The position numbers and the translations under genes are program-made. A stretch of DNA of 64,000 bases from Sediminimonas qiaohouensis DSM 21189 (GTDB taxonomy: Bacteria > Pseudomonadota > Alphaproteobacteria > Rhodobacterales > Rhodobacteraceae). Location of the stretch: the NCBI RefSeq assembly GCF_000423645.1, contig NZ_AUIJ01000015.1, positions 1 through 64,000 of the forward strand, written 5' to 3'. The notes under the pieces are model-generated. The model had not been told where the DNA came from. It did not search any database and saw nothing but the letters and a program-made list of their open reading frames with translations. Below are positions 26,392 through 35,020 of this stretch, one piece after another; the first letter of the stretch is position 1, and every line of letters starts with the position of its first letter.

Positions 26392-27486
26392 TCATAGCAG
26401 GTGCCCCGATTTTGCGGCCTTGGTGGCCAGGTAGGCGCGGTTTTGTGCGGTTTCGCCCAGTTTCAGCGGCACGCGTTCGGTGACGGTGATGCCGTACTTT
26501 TCCATCATTTCAATCTTGCGCGGGTTGTTGGTCAGCAGCCGAACCGATGAGAACCCCATGGATTTTAGGATTTCGGCGCCAAGTCGGAAATCGCGCTCGT
26601 CATCCTCGAATCCGAGGCGGTGATTGGCCTCGACGGTATCAAAGCCCTGATCCTGAAGCGCGTAGGCGCGCATCTTGTTGGCCAGGCCGATGCCGCGCCC
26701 TTCCTGGTTGAGGTAGAGAAGAACGCCTTCGCCCTCCTCGCCCATCTGGGCCAGTGCGCCGCGCAGTTGCGGGCCGCAATCGCATTTCAGGCTGCCCATA
26801 ACATCGCCGGTGAAACAGGCGGAGTGAATGCGCGCAAGAACCGGCGCATCGCGGTGCGGTTTGCCAATTTCGAAGGCGTAATGTTCTTCGCCGCCGTCAT
26901 CGGGGCGGTAGATGTGCAGGCGTCCGCCCTCGGGTGCGGCGGCGACGGGCAAGCGGGCGCTAACCACGTTATGAGGATGCGCGGGCGCCGTCAGTAGGGG
27001 CCCGGCGGTATCCATGTTGATCAGCGTCAGGTGCTGATCGCGGGCAAAGGCGTGTGGATCGGGCAGATCCACGACCACGGCGGCGGGCAAGATGTGTGCC
27101 GATTTGGCTAGCCGTAAGGCCAAGCGGTGGAGTGTCGCATCGCCGCTTCGTTCGCTTTGCAGTGGGCCTTTCATCGGCGAGGCCAGATCGCCCGCCGGAT
27201 CAGCCACCGCCGATATCCAAGCCAGCCCGGCATCGCCCGGCAGCAGGACGCGGGCCAAGTCACCGTCGTAGGGGCGCGCCTTGAGCGTTTCGGCGCGTCG
27301 CGTGGTGATCGCCAACACCGGCGTGCCACCAAGGGCGCGCAGGTCTTGCAGACGCTCCTTGCTGAGCGTTTCCGCAGCCAGGACGAGAACACCCCCGCCA
27401 TGCGCCGTCAACACGACGGGCACGCCCATCCGCAGGTCGGCGCGGGCGCGCGACAGAATTTCGGTGGTGTTGGGGGCAAAGCTCAT
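26392..27486 (-). CDS. ribA: GTP cyclohydrolase II with N-terminal extension
   Basis: A 364-residue enzyme of riboflavin synthesis. The C-terminal 200 residues carry the zinc ligands CFTGDVMGSLKCDCGPQ, the YLNQEGRGIGLANK substrate loop and LLTNNPRKIEMME. The N-terminal 160 residues are an extra domain (PVVLTAHGGGVLVLAAE, DLPDPHAFARDQHLTLI) weakly like RibB/Sua5-type folds and common in Rhodobacteraceae RibA. It lacks the acidic RibB motif, so it is not bifunctional. Start 27486 or 27534. Confidence 0.93.
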   Translation of the reverse strand: MSFAPNTTEILSRARADLRMGVPVVLTAHGGGVLVLAAETLSKERLQDLRALGGTPVLAITTRRAETLKARPYDGDLARVLLPGDAGLAWISAVADPAGDLASPMKGPLQSERSGDATLHRLALRLAKSAHILPAAVVVDLPDPHAFARDQHLTLINMDTAGPLLTAPAHPHNVVSARLPVAAAPEGGRLHIYRPDDGGEEHYAFEIGKPHRDAPVLARIHSACFTGDVMGSLKCDCGPQLRGALAQMGEEGEGVLLYLNQEGRGIGLANKMRAYALQDQGFDTVEANHRLGFEDDERDFRLGAEILKSMGFSSVRLLTNNPRKIEMMEKYGITVTERVPLKLGETAQNRAYLATKAAKSGHLL

Positions 27487-27646
27487 GACTGGTCCGCGTA
27501 TTAGGTGCACCTCATCTAGCGCGTCATGTTTCATTTTGGAACATTTTACCCACGTAAGAACACGACAGCGTGAAACGAGTTACACCTGCCTTGCCGGAGA
27601 CGGTGCGAGGGCGCAAGTCTTGTACAGAAAGCAAAGGAGTGAACCG

Positions 27647-28333
27647 ATGGGACAGCTCAGGAAAATCCTTCTGGTTGATGACGACGACGACCTGCGCGAA
27701 GCGTTGAGCGAGCAACTGGTCATGACCGAGGATTTCGACGTATTCGAAGCGGCCAATGGCGCCGAGGCGATGAGCCGCGCCAAGGAAGGGTTGTATGACC
27801 TGGTTATCCTCGATGTGGGTCTGCCTGATACGGACGGGCGCGAGTTGTGCCGTGTGCTGCGCAAGCAGGGCCTGAAAAGTCCGGTTCTCATGCTGACGGG
27901 GCACGACAGCGATGCCGATACCATCCTGGGGCTGGATGCGGGCGCGAATGATTATGTGTCGAAGCCTTTCAAATTCCCCGTCCTTTTGGCGCGTATTCGT
28001 GCCCAATTGCGCCAGCACGAGCAAAGCGAAGATGCGGTATTTCAGCTTGGTCCGTATACGTTCAAGCCCGCAATGAAGATGCTGGTGACGGACGACGAGC
28101 GCAAGATCAGGCTGACCGAGAAGGAAACCAACATCCTGAAGTATCTCTACCGCACGGATGACGGTGTCGTGCCCCGCGAGGTGCTGTTGCACGAGGTCTG
28201 GGGCTACAACGCCGGGGTGACGACCCATACGCTCGAGACGCACATCTATAGGTTGCGGCAGAAGATCGAGCCGGACCCCTCGAATGCGCGCCTGTTGGTG
28301 ACCGAAGGGGGCGGTTACAAATTGGCAACATAG
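27647..28333 (+). CDS. OmpR-family response regulator, possibly CenR-like
   Basis: A 228-residue two-component regulator. The receiver carries acidic DDDDD near residue 11, phospho-acceptor Asp in VILDVGLPDTDG and Lys in YVSKPFKFP. The winged-helix effector (THTLETHIYRLRQKIEPDP) ends in a GGGYKL wing. AAAGGAG is 8 nt before ATG 27647. No histidine kinase is adjacent, so it is an orphan here. Its sequence recalls the conserved CenR envelope regulator of alphaproteobacteria, an inference from memory. It is divergent from ribA. Confidence 0.92.
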   Translation: MGQLRKILLVDDDDDLREALSEQLVMTEDFDVFEAANGAEAMSRAKEGLYDLVILDVGLPDTDGRELCRVLRKQGLKSPVLMLTGHDSDADTILGLDAGANDYVSKPFKFPVLLARIRAQLRQHEQSEDAVFQLGPYTFKPAMKMLVTDDERKIRLTEKETNILKYLYRTDDGVVPREVLLHEVWGYNAGVTTHTLETHIYRLRQKIEPDPSNARLLVTEGGGYKLAT

Positions 28334-28379
28334 AAAAACACTGTTTGCGGGACTATTTCTTGTCACAGATCAAAGTGGT

Positions 28380-28480
28380 ATTCTGAGAATAGGTTACCAA
28401 TACGGAATCCCGTTGCATGTGCGGGTTATCGCATGCACCTCCCTGTTGGACTGGCCCCGGCGACGCCGGGGCCTTTTTTT
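28380..28480 (+). ncRNA. candidate 3'-UTR-derived or independent small RNA
   Basis: Between the response-regulator stop and an intrinsic terminator. A stem TGCATG..CG/CG..CATGCA (28414-28437, UG bulge, GGTTAT loop) is followed by an unpaired anti-Shine-Dalgarno-like CACCTCCC, then the terminator. This is the usual layout of a regulatory sRNA. A weak -10-like TATTCT lies near 28379-28384. No expression evidence. Confidence 0.4.
28453..28480 (+). terminator. strong intrinsic terminator
   Basis: GGCCCCGGC/GCCGGGGCC (9 bp, GAC loop) followed by seven T. It ends the response-regulator transcript and the candidate sRNA. Confidence 0.95.
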
Positions 28481-28488
28481 GGTTAACG

Positions 28489-28523
28489 GGCATGTTTCGG
28501 GCAAGTGTCACCGGAAACATGCC
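28489..28523. promoter_or_regulatory. 10-bp inverted repeat upstream of xthA
   Basis: GGCATGTTTC (28489-28498) and GAAACATGCC (28514-28523) form a perfect dyad with a 15-nt spacer, just after the terminator and about 180 nt before xthA. It could be an operator or a leader hairpin. The remainder of 28524-28704 shows nothing recognisable. Confidence 0.4.
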
Positions 28524-28704
28524 GTTCGTGGGATTGCGGCGCTGAGGGTGCCGAAGCGCACGCCGGGATTCAATCATTGGAAGAGTCGCGCCGCACGGGT
28601 GGCGGGTCCGGTGCCAAGGGGCGAACAAATGGGGCGCGGCCCTCTCCCGCTTTTGGCGCGGCTGTGCTAGGCCATCGGCAACGTAAATCCCGCGGAGGTA
28701 CCAA

Positions 28705-29493
28705 ATGCCGTTTACCCTTGCCACATGGAACATCAACTCGGTCCGTCTGCGCGAGGGGCTGGTTTGCCGGCTGCTGGAGCAGGAGGCCCCCGACGTTCTT
28801 TGCCTGCAGGAGTGCAAATCGCCGGTGGACAAGATCCCGTTGGAGCGGTTCCGCGAGTTGGGCTATGGCCACATGATCGCGCGCGGGCAGAAGGGCTACA
28901 ACGGCGTGGCGATCCTGTCGAAGACCCCGCTGGAGGACATGGGCGAGCTGGATTTCGCGGGGCTGGGGCACGCGCGCCACGTGGCGGTGCGGTTGGAAAA
29001 CGGTGTTGTGATCCACAATTTCTATGTGCCCGCCGGGGGCGACAAACCCGATCGCACGATCAACGAGAAGTTTGGCCAGAAACTGGATTACCTGACGGAC
29101 ATGCGCGATTGGTTTCACCGCGAAGGGGCCGGGAAATCCATCCTTGTTGGCGATCTCAACATCGCCCCGCGCGAGGATGATGTCTGGAGCCACAAGCAGT
29201 TGCTGAAGGTCGTCAGCCACACGCCAATCGAGGTCGAGCACCTGGGCGATGCGCAGGATGCGGCGAAATGGGTTGATGTCACCCGGCAGGACATCCCCGA
29301 GGGGCAGCTATATTCGTGGTGGTCCTACCGCGCGCGCGATTGGGATGCGGCCGATAAGGGCCGGCGGTTGGACCATATCTGGGCGACGCCGGATATCAGC
29401 AACGCCGCCCACGGGAGCCGTATCTTGCGCAGTGTGAGAGGATGGGAAAAGCCCAGCGACCACGCGCCGGTATTCGCGACCTTTGATCTGTGA
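28705..29493 (+). CDS. xthA: exodeoxyribonuclease III
   Basis: A 262-residue AP endonuclease/3' exonuclease of base-excision repair. Catalytic motifs of the EEP fold: TWNINSVR, LCLQECKSP (Glu for Mg), VPAGGD, LVGDLNIAPREDD, RRLDHIW and SDHAPV. GGAGGT precedes the ATG. It is followed 65 bp later by the thioredoxin-like gene on the same strand. Confidence 0.97.
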   Translation: MPFTLATWNINSVRLREGLVCRLLEQEAPDVLCLQECKSPVDKIPLERFRELGYGHMIARGQKGYNGVAILSKTPLEDMGELDFAGLGHARHVAVRLENGVVIHNFYVPAGGDKPDRTINEKFGQKLDYLTDMRDWFHREGAGKSILVGDLNIAPREDDVWSHKQLLKVVSHTPIEVEHLGDAQDAAKWVDVTRQDIPEGQLYSWWSYRARDWDAADKGRRLDHIWATPDISNAAHGSRILRSVRGWEKPSDHAPVFATFDL

Positions 29494-29558
29494 TCGGGGC
29501 TTTGAATCCGCCGCGTTGACCCTCATATAGGGGGCAACTGATTTGAAGGGTGAAAGAC

Positions 29559-30479
29559 ATGCTGGAACTAGGGCAAAACCAGCCCGCCGCGGCGGGTGAT
29601 CTTATCAAGGACGTGTCCGAGGCCGATTTCATGGCCGAGGTTGTCGAAGCATCGAAAACGGTGCCGGTGATCGTGGACTTCTGGGCGCCGTGGTGCGGCC
29701 CGTGCAAGACGCTGGGCCCGCAGCTTGAGGCGGCTGTGACCGCGGCCAAGGGTGCGGTCAAGATGGCCAAGGTGAACGTGGACCAGAACCAGTCGATCGC
29801 CGGGCAGTTGCGTGTTCAGTCGATCCCGACGGTCTATGCCTTTTGGCAAGGACAGCCGGTGGACGGGTTTCAAGGCGCGGTCGCCGGGTCGGAGGTTGAG
29901 GCGTTCGTCAAACGGTGTGTCGACCTGGCCGGCGACGGCGCGGGTGGCGGTGATGGCCTGTCCGAGGCGATCGAGGCCGCCGAGACGATGCTGACCGAAG
30001 GCGCGGCGGCGGATGCGGCGCAAACCTTTGCTGCCGTTCTGGGCGAGGACGAGCACAATGCCGAAGCCTATGGCGGGCTGGTGCGTGCGCATATCGCGCT
30101 TGGCGATCTTGAGCAGGCCGAGGCGGTGCTGAACGGTGCCCCGGCCGAGATTTCCGAGGCGGCGCCGCTGGAGGCCGCGCATGCGCAGCTTGAACTGGCG
30201 CGTCAGGCCGCAGAGGCCGGGCCGCTGGAAGATCTGCGCGCGGCGGTCGAGGCAGAGCCGGACAACCACCAGGCACGGTTCGATCTGGCGCAGGCGCTTT
30301 ATGCCAATGGCAAGGTCGAGGACGCGATCGAGGAATTGCTGACACTCGTGCGCCGTGATCGCGATTGGAACGAAGGCGCCGCCAAGCAGCAGCTTTTTAC
30401 CATCTTCGACGCGCTCAAGCCGAATGATCCGCTGGCATTGAACGGGCGGCGCAAGCTTAGCTCGATCCTGTTTGCCTGA
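29559..30479 (+). CDS. CnoX/YbbN-type thioredoxin with TPR domain
   Basis: A 306-residue cytoplasmic protein. Residues 25-130 are a thioredoxin fold with the active site WCGPCK and cis-Pro in QSIPTVYAF. Residues 140-306 are four TPR-like repeats (EAYGGLVRAHIALGDLEQAE). This matches CnoX, a redox-protective holdase that hands clients to chaperonin. Unlike E. coli YbbN (SQHC), both Cys are kept, so it may also reduce disulfides. ATG 29559 is preferred to GTG 29550. Confidence 0.92.
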   Translation: MLELGQNQPAAAGDLIKDVSEADFMAEVVEASKTVPVIVDFWAPWCGPCKTLGPQLEAAVTAAKGAVKMAKVNVDQNQSIAGQLRVQSIPTVYAFWQGQPVDGFQGAVAGSEVEAFVKRCVDLAGDGAGGGDGLSEAIEAAETMLTEGAAADAAQTFAAVLGEDEHNAEAYGGLVRAHIALGDLEQAEAVLNGAPAEISEAAPLEAAHAQLELARQAAEAGPLEDLRAAVEAEPDNHQARFDLAQALYANGKVEDAIEELLTLVRRDRDWNEGAAKQQLFTIFDALKPNDPLALNGRRKLSSILFA

Positions 30480-30507
30480 GGCGCCGGGCGGGCTAGTTTA
30501 GTTCGTG

Positions 30508-31155
30508 ATGACCAACCAACTCGACTTGCCCCGCATGATCCCGATCTTTCCGCTTCCGGGGGCGCTTTTGCTGCCCCGGTCGCGGCTGCCTCTGCATATC
30601 TTCGAGCCGCGTTACCTTGCGATGCTGGATGATACGCTCAAGACGCCTGAGCGCCTGATCGGTATGGTGCAGCCGAACACGCGCGGCGGGCGCGACGACA
30701 AGGGCCTGCAACAGATCGGTTGCGCCGGGCGGGTCACGCAATTCTCGGAAACCGAGGATGGGCGCTATATGATCACCCTGTCGGGCATGTCCCGGTTCCG
30801 GGTGCTGACCGAGGTGGACGGGTTTACCCCCTATCGCCGGTGCGAGGTGTCGTGGGACGGCTTCGAGCGCGACCTGCGCAGCGAGGAAGAGCAAGATGGC
30901 ACGTTCCGCCGGGACGAGTTCATGGATCTGCTGTCGCGCTATTTTGCCAGCCGCCAGTTACAGACCGATTGGGAAACCCTGCGCGAAGCGGATGACGAAC
31001 TACTGGTCAATTCGTTGTCGATGATGTTGGATTTCGATCCAGAGGACAAACAGGCCCTGCTTGAGGCGCCCTGCCTTGAGACGCGGCGCGAGACGCTGGT
31101 GACCCTGATAGAATACGATTTGCGCGGCGGCGATTCCGAGGAGATCATACAATGA
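30508..31155 (+). CDS. Lon N-terminal (substrate-binding) domain protein
   Basis: A 215-residue protein consisting only of the LON-N PUA-like domain: [29 protein letters not shown] and GCAGRVTQF. It has no ATPase or protease part. Such stand-alone proteins are common but of unknown role. It overlaps the Trm112 gene by 4 nt (ATGA) and follows the CnoX-like gene by 28 bp, forming a small operon. Confidence 0.93.
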   Translation: MTNQLDLPRMIPIFPLPGALLLPRSRLPLHIFEPRYLAMLDDTLKTPERLIGMVQPNTRGGRDDKGLQQIGCAGRVTQFSETEDGRYMITLSGMSRFRVLTEVDGFTPYRRCEVSWDGFERDLRSEEEQDGTFRRDEFMDLLSRYFASRQLQTDWETLREADDELLVNSLSMMLDFDPEDKQALLEAPCLETRRETLVTLIEYDLRGGDSEEIIQ

Positions 31156-31364
31156 CCGAACCACAGCAAGAGACAGGCGCAGGCGCCGCGCCAGGTTTCG
31201 ACCGGCATATGCTTGAGGCGCTGATCTGTCCCAAGACGGGCGGGCGTCTGGAATATGATGCCGCGCGGCAAGAGTTGATCAGCAAAAGCGGCCACCTAGC
31301 CTATCCGATCCGCGATGGAATCCCCGTCATGCTGATCGACGAGGCGCGCGCGTTGGACGATTGA
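31152..31364 (+). CDS. Trm112-family small protein
   Basis: A 70-residue protein with the Trm112/YcaR core: [16 protein letters not shown], then [19 protein letters not shown]. Family members bind and stabilise methyltransferases. Only one Cys remains of the zinc-ribbon set, as in many bacterial forms. It is translationally coupled to the Lon-N gene. Confidence 0.94.
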   Translation: MTEPQQETGAGAAPGFDRHMLEALICPKTGGRLEYDAARQELISKSGHLAYPIRDGIPVMLIDEARALDD

Positions 31365-31376
31365 TGGCGGAGGGGT

Positions 31377-32597
31377 TTAGCCCTGCATCAGCTCCGGCAA
31401 ATCGCCCGTCAGGCCCGCCGCTTCGCGGATCAGGCCGCGGCGCAGCGCCGGCACTGCGTTGACTGCGCCAAGCCCCAAGTCGCGTCCCATGCGCAGAAGC
31501 GGATTATCGTTGGAAAACAGGCGATTCGTCAGATCGGTCGCCATGGCCAGTGTCGCAGTGTCGAAGCGGCGCCATTGTTGGTACCGCTCCAGCACATCCT
31601 GCGCGGCAATGTCTTCCCCGCGGTGGCTGGCGTCTGACAGAACCTGCGCCAGCGCTGCCACATCCCGCAGCCCCGCGTTCAGGCCCTGACCCGCAATCGG
31701 GTGCATCCCGTGCGCCGCATCGCCAATTAGCGCCAGCCGATCGCCGACGAAACTGTTGGCGATGCTCAGGCTGAGCGGGTAGCTGAACCGCCCCCCGGCC
31801 AACCGTATATCCCCCAGGAAATCGCCAAAGCGCGGGCGCAGCATCTCGATATACTCGTCCTCGGGCAGGGCGTTGAACCGCGCGGCGTTCTCGTGCGTTT
31901 CCGACCAGACGATGGATGATCGATTACCCGGCAGTGGCAGAATCGCCAGCGGCCCCGGCGGCATGAAAAACTGATGCGCGATGCCGTTATGGGGCAATTC
32001 ATGTTCGATCGCGCAGACCAGCGCGGTTTGCCCGTAATCCCATCCGGTGCGCCGGATACCTGCGCGCGCGGCGGTGCCGGAGGTGCGCCCGTCAGCCCCT
32101 ATCAGAACCCGACCCCGCAGCACCCGCCCCGAGGCCAGCGTCAGGGTGACGCCGGTGCTGTCCGTTTCCTGGTCGGTAACGCGCTCTTCGTTGATTCGGG
32201 TGATTGGGGGGCAATCGGCCATCGCGTCTTGTAGGGCGCGGCGCAGGAACCGATCCTCGATCATGTGCCCCATGGGGCCTTCTTCGATCTCGGCATGATC
32301 GAAATGCAGGAAAAAGTTGGAAAGCGGCCCCTCGCCGGCGCGTCCGTCACTGACCTTGATCTCAAGCATCGGCTGGCTGTTGTCGGCCAGCGAATCCCAA
32401 AGCCAAAGGTTGCGCAGCAACCGGACCGAGGACATCGCCAGCGCATAGGCGCGCCCGTCAAAGGCGGCATCGGTCAATTGCGCCACGGGCTGTGCGTCGA
32501 TCACCGTGGCGGTAAGGCCGGCGCGCGCGGCGGCAAGGGCAAGCGCCGGACCGTTTAGCCCGCCACCGACGATCAGGAGGTCGCTATCATGTGTCAT
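31377..32597 (-). CDS. UbiH/UbiF/COQ6-type FAD monooxygenase
   Basis: A 406-residue flavoprotein hydroxylase, probably of ubiquinone ring hydroxylation. FAD-binding GxGxxG is in LLIVGGGLNGPALALAAA, the DG motif in VLIGADGRTS, and the GD box in LALIGDAAHGMHPIAGQGLN, the UbiH-family signature. ATG 32597 starts MTHDSDLL. It is convergent with the Trm112 gene and divergent from the amidase. Which ring position it hydroxylates is not clear. Confidence 0.93.
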   Translation of the reverse strand: MTHDSDLLIVGGGLNGPALALAAARAGLTATVIDAQPVAQLTDAAFDGRAYALAMSSVRLLRNLWLWDSLADNSQPMLEIKVSDGRAGEGPLSNFFLHFDHAEIEEGPMGHMIEDRFLRRALQDAMADCPPITRINEERVTDQETDSTGVTLTLASGRVLRGRVLIGADGRTSGTAARAGIRRTGWDYGQTALVCAIEHELPHNGIAHQFFMPPGPLAILPLPGNRSSIVWSETHENAARFNALPEDEYIEMLRPRFGDFLGDIRLAGGRFSYPLSLSIANSFVGDRLALIGDAAHGMHPIAGQGLNAGLRDVAALAQVLSDASHRGEDIAAQDVLERYQQWRRFDTATLAMATDLTNRLFSNDNPLLRMGRDLGLGAVNAVPALRRGLIREAAGLTGDLPELMQG

Positions 32598-32679
32598 GCG
32601 TTTCAATATGGTCAGCGATACGGGATTGTCCATGCGCGGAGCTGCCGCTACCGTCCAAATCGTTTGAAGGAGACCCATT

Positions 32680-34014
32680 ATGAACGATTGGTTGTGGATG
32701 AGCGCGGGCGAGCTGGGTCGCGCCATCGGTCGGGGCGAGGTTGACCCGGTCGTCCTGACGCGCGCGTATTTGGAGGCCGAGCAGGCGCATCCCCTCTCGC
32801 ACCGCATCTATGCCCGCCTGACGCCTGAGCGGGCCGAGGGGGAGGCGGAGGCCGCGGCGCAAAGAGCGAGGGAGGGGCGGCGGTTGTCGCCGCTCGACGG
32901 GGTGCCGGTCAGCTGGAAGGATCTGTTCGACACCGCAGGCACCGGGACCGAGGCAGGATCGGCCCTGCTGAAGGGGCGGGTGCCGGAGCGCGATGCGCGC
33001 GTGCTCAAGAACGCCACCGCGGCGGGGCTTGTGTGCCTGGGCAAGACCCATATGAGCGAGCTGGCTTTTTCGGGTCTGGGCCTGAATTCCAAAACGGAAA
33101 CAGCACCTTGCGTGCACGACCCCGCGCGTGTCGCGGGCGGATCGTCTTCGGGTGCTGCGGCCAGTATTGCGCACGGGTTGGCGCCGGTTGCGGTGGGGTC
33201 TGACACCGGGGGGTCGGTGCGAATCCCCTCGGCGTGGAACGATCTGGTGGGGTTGAAAACGGTGCATGGGCGCTTGTCCCTGGAGGGTGTGGTGCCGCTG
33301 TGCGAGACGTTCGACACCGTCGGCCCGCTGGCGCGCAATGTCGAAGATGCGGCCCTGATGCTGGCGGCGCTGGAGGGGGGCAAGGCGCCCGATCTGCGCG
33401 GCGCGTCGCTAAAGGGGCGGCGCTTTGCGGTGCTGCAAACGGCGGTTCTGGATGATCTTGACGATGGGCCCAACCGTGCTTTTGCAAGCTCTATCAACAG
33501 GTTGAAAGATGCCGGCGCGATTGTTGAGCCCATTGAAGCCCCCGAAGTGGCGTACGCGATGGGGCTGTCGGGCGTTCTGTTTACGGTAGATGCATACGGC
33601 TACTGGCGCGACGTGATCGAGGCGAATCCCGAGGCGATGGACCATCGAATCAGGGATCGGTTTCGGTCTGGGGGGCGGCATACGGGGCCGGAATATGTTG
33701 AGGGATGGATCGCGCTGCGGAAATACCGGGCGCAATGGGCGGCGCGGGTGGCCGGGTATGATGGCGTCCTGCTGCCGACCTGCCCGTCAGTGCCGCCCGA
33801 GATTGACCGCCTGCAAAGCGATACGGACTATTATGTCACTGAAAACCTTAGGGTTTTGCGCAATACGCGGGTGGTGAACCTGATGGGCGGATGCGCCGTG
33901 ACACTGCCCACAGGGGTGCCAAGTTGCGGCATCATGATCTGTGGAACGGGCAGCGAAGAGCGGCTTTTGCGCCTTGCCAGTGCCGCCGAGCAGGCATTGA
34001 TGAGCGGCGCGTGA
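32680..34014 (+). CDS. amidase (amidase-signature family)
   Basis: A 444-residue amide hydrolase. The Ser-cisSer-Lys triad is visible: Lys in VSWKDLFDTAGT, cis-Ser and nucleophile Ser in GGSSSGAAASIA and SDTGGSVRIPSAW. AAGGAG lies 9 nt before the ATG. It is unlikely to be GatA: no gatB or gatC is adjacent and the length is short. Substrate unknown. Confidence 0.94.
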   Translation: MNDWLWMSAGELGRAIGRGEVDPVVLTRAYLEAEQAHPLSHRIYARLTPERAEGEAEAAAQRAREGRRLSPLDGVPVSWKDLFDTAGTGTEAGSALLKGRVPERDARVLKNATAAGLVCLGKTHMSELAFSGLGLNSKTETAPCVHDPARVAGGSSSGAAASIAHGLAPVAVGSDTGGSVRIPSAWNDLVGLKTVHGRLSLEGVVPLCETFDTVGPLARNVEDAALMLAALEGGKAPDLRGASLKGRRFAVLQTAVLDDLDDGPNRAFASSINRLKDAGAIVEPIEAPEVAYAMGLSGVLFTVDAYGYWRDVIEANPEAMDHRIRDRFRSGGRHTGPEYVEGWIALRKYRAQWAARVAGYDGVLLPTCPSVPPEIDRLQSDTDYYVTENLRVLRNTRVVNLMGGCAVTLPTGVPSCGIMICGTGSEERLLRLASAAEQALMSGA

Positions 34015-34141
34015 GCGCCCCGCGCGGCGGGGTCACGAACGGCGTATTGCCCGAAACGGACGCATCGCGGCTTGAAACGTGCGATTCGTACATTGCAATG
34101 CAGTCGCCCAAGACGGCCCGAAATCCGGCCCGGATAAAGGT

Positions 34142-34172
34142 CTTGAAACGCTGCCGGCATATTCCCAAATTT
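34142..34172 (+). promoter_or_regulatory. sigma-32 (RpoH)-type promoter of hsp20
   Basis: CTTGAAA (34142-34148), 15-nt spacer, CCCAAATTT (34164-34172), close to the CTTGAAA-N13-15-CCCCATNT heat-shock consensus. It would start a transcript near 34179, about 88 nt before the ATG. A second CTTGAAA at 34071 has a poorer -10. Confidence 0.65.
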
Positions 34173-34207
34173 CCGGTACCGGTCGCCAAAAAGGGGCCGG
34201 ACCAAGC

Positions 34208-34265
34208 GGCCTGTCCCTGACATGGGAAGGCCATATCAACGGTATCGCTCAAGAGGAGGATGACC
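34208..34265 (+). promoter_or_regulatory. ROSE-like RNA thermometer in hsp20 5' leader
   Basis: Two hairpins. The first is GGCC-TG-TCCC/GGGA-A-GGCC (34208-34232). The second pairs GGU-AUC-(G)-CUC (34241-34250) with GAG-GAU-(G)-ACC (34256-34265), 9 bp with one bulged G per strand and a 5-nt loop. It buries the AGGAGGA Shine-Dalgarno and ends one base before the ATG. The UCGCU box with a bulged G opposite AGGA is the core of ROSE thermometers. Confidence 0.72.
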
Positions 34266-34266
34266 A

Positions 34267-34734
34267 ATGCAACACTTTGACCTTGCACCGCTCTACCGGG
34301 CATCGGTTGGCTTTGACCAGATCGCCGACATGATGGACCGCGTCTTTGCCAGCGACATGGGGCAATCGACCTATCCGCCCTACAACATCGAAAAGATCGA
34401 CGAGAACGCCTATCGCATTTCAATCGCGGTGGCGGGGTTTTCGATGAACGACCTGAATGTCGAGGTGAAGGAAAACGCGCTGATCGTGACTGCGCGCAAA
34501 GCCGAGGAAGACGAAGACCGCACATTCCTGCACCGCGGGATCGCGGCGCGGGCGTTTGAGCGTCGGTTCCATCTTGCCGACCATGTGCGCGTGACCGGCG
34601 CCAAGCATGCCGATGGGATGCTTCATATCGACCTGGTCCGCGAGGTGCCCGAGGCACTGAAACCGCGCCGGATCGAGGTGACATCCGAGACCGGCCAAGA
34701 GCAGGACATGGTCGAGGCAAAGCCGGTCAACTGA
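34267..34734 (+). CDS. Hsp20/alpha-crystallin small heat-shock protein
   Basis: A 155-residue holdase chaperone. The alpha-crystallin domain (about 35-130) begins YPPYNIEKIDENAYRISIAV, has the hydrophobic AGFSMNDLNVEVKENALIVT, and ends AKHADGMLHIDLVREVPEAL. The C-terminal tail has the IEV form of the I-x-I/V oligomerisation motif. Expression is likely controlled twice, by a sigma-32-type promoter and by an SD-masking leader hairpin. It resembles IbpA/HspA of rhizobia. Confidence 0.96.
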   Translation: MQHFDLAPLYRASVGFDQIADMMDRVFASDMGQSTYPPYNIEKIDENAYRISIAVAGFSMNDLNVEVKENALIVTARKAEEDEDRTFLHRGIAARAFERRFHLADHVRVTGAKHADGMLHIDLVREVPEALKPRRIEVTSETGQEQDMVEAKPVN

Positions 34735-34770
34735 CCAACGACTGACCGGATATCATTCAAGCGAAATCGA

Positions 34771-34801
34771 GGTCCGCAGCCATGGGTTGCGGGCCTTTTT
34801 T
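34771..34801 (+). terminator. intrinsic terminator of hsp20
   Basis: GGTCCGCA/TTGCGGGCC stem with an 8-nt loop including CCATGG, followed by TTTTTT. Confidence 0.85.
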
Positions 34802-34973
34802 CGTCTCGGAGCCCACATTTGCGGGCCGGGGGCGGGAAAAGCGGCCCGCGATTGTTCCGGTGTGGGGGCGTTCCGTGGATGCTCGGACTGCGGGGCGCGA
34901 AGATTCCGGGCAGGTGTTTTTCACGCGCGAAACGTGCGGAAAGATGTTCTTATTGGCGCGAGATACTAGGCAA

Positions 34974-34995
34974 ATATCGGGAAAGTATCCCATAT
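34974..34995. promoter_or_regulatory. dyad upstream of the sulfur-assimilation operon
   Basis: ATATcGGGA-AAGTA-TCCCATAT, near-perfect symmetry, 26 nt before the cobA start. It is a candidate operator for a sulfur regulator; the regulator is not in the window. The rest of 34802-35020 shows no gene. Confidence 0.4.
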
Positions 34996-35020
34996 TATGG
35001 GCATGCTGAAGGAGTCGCCC

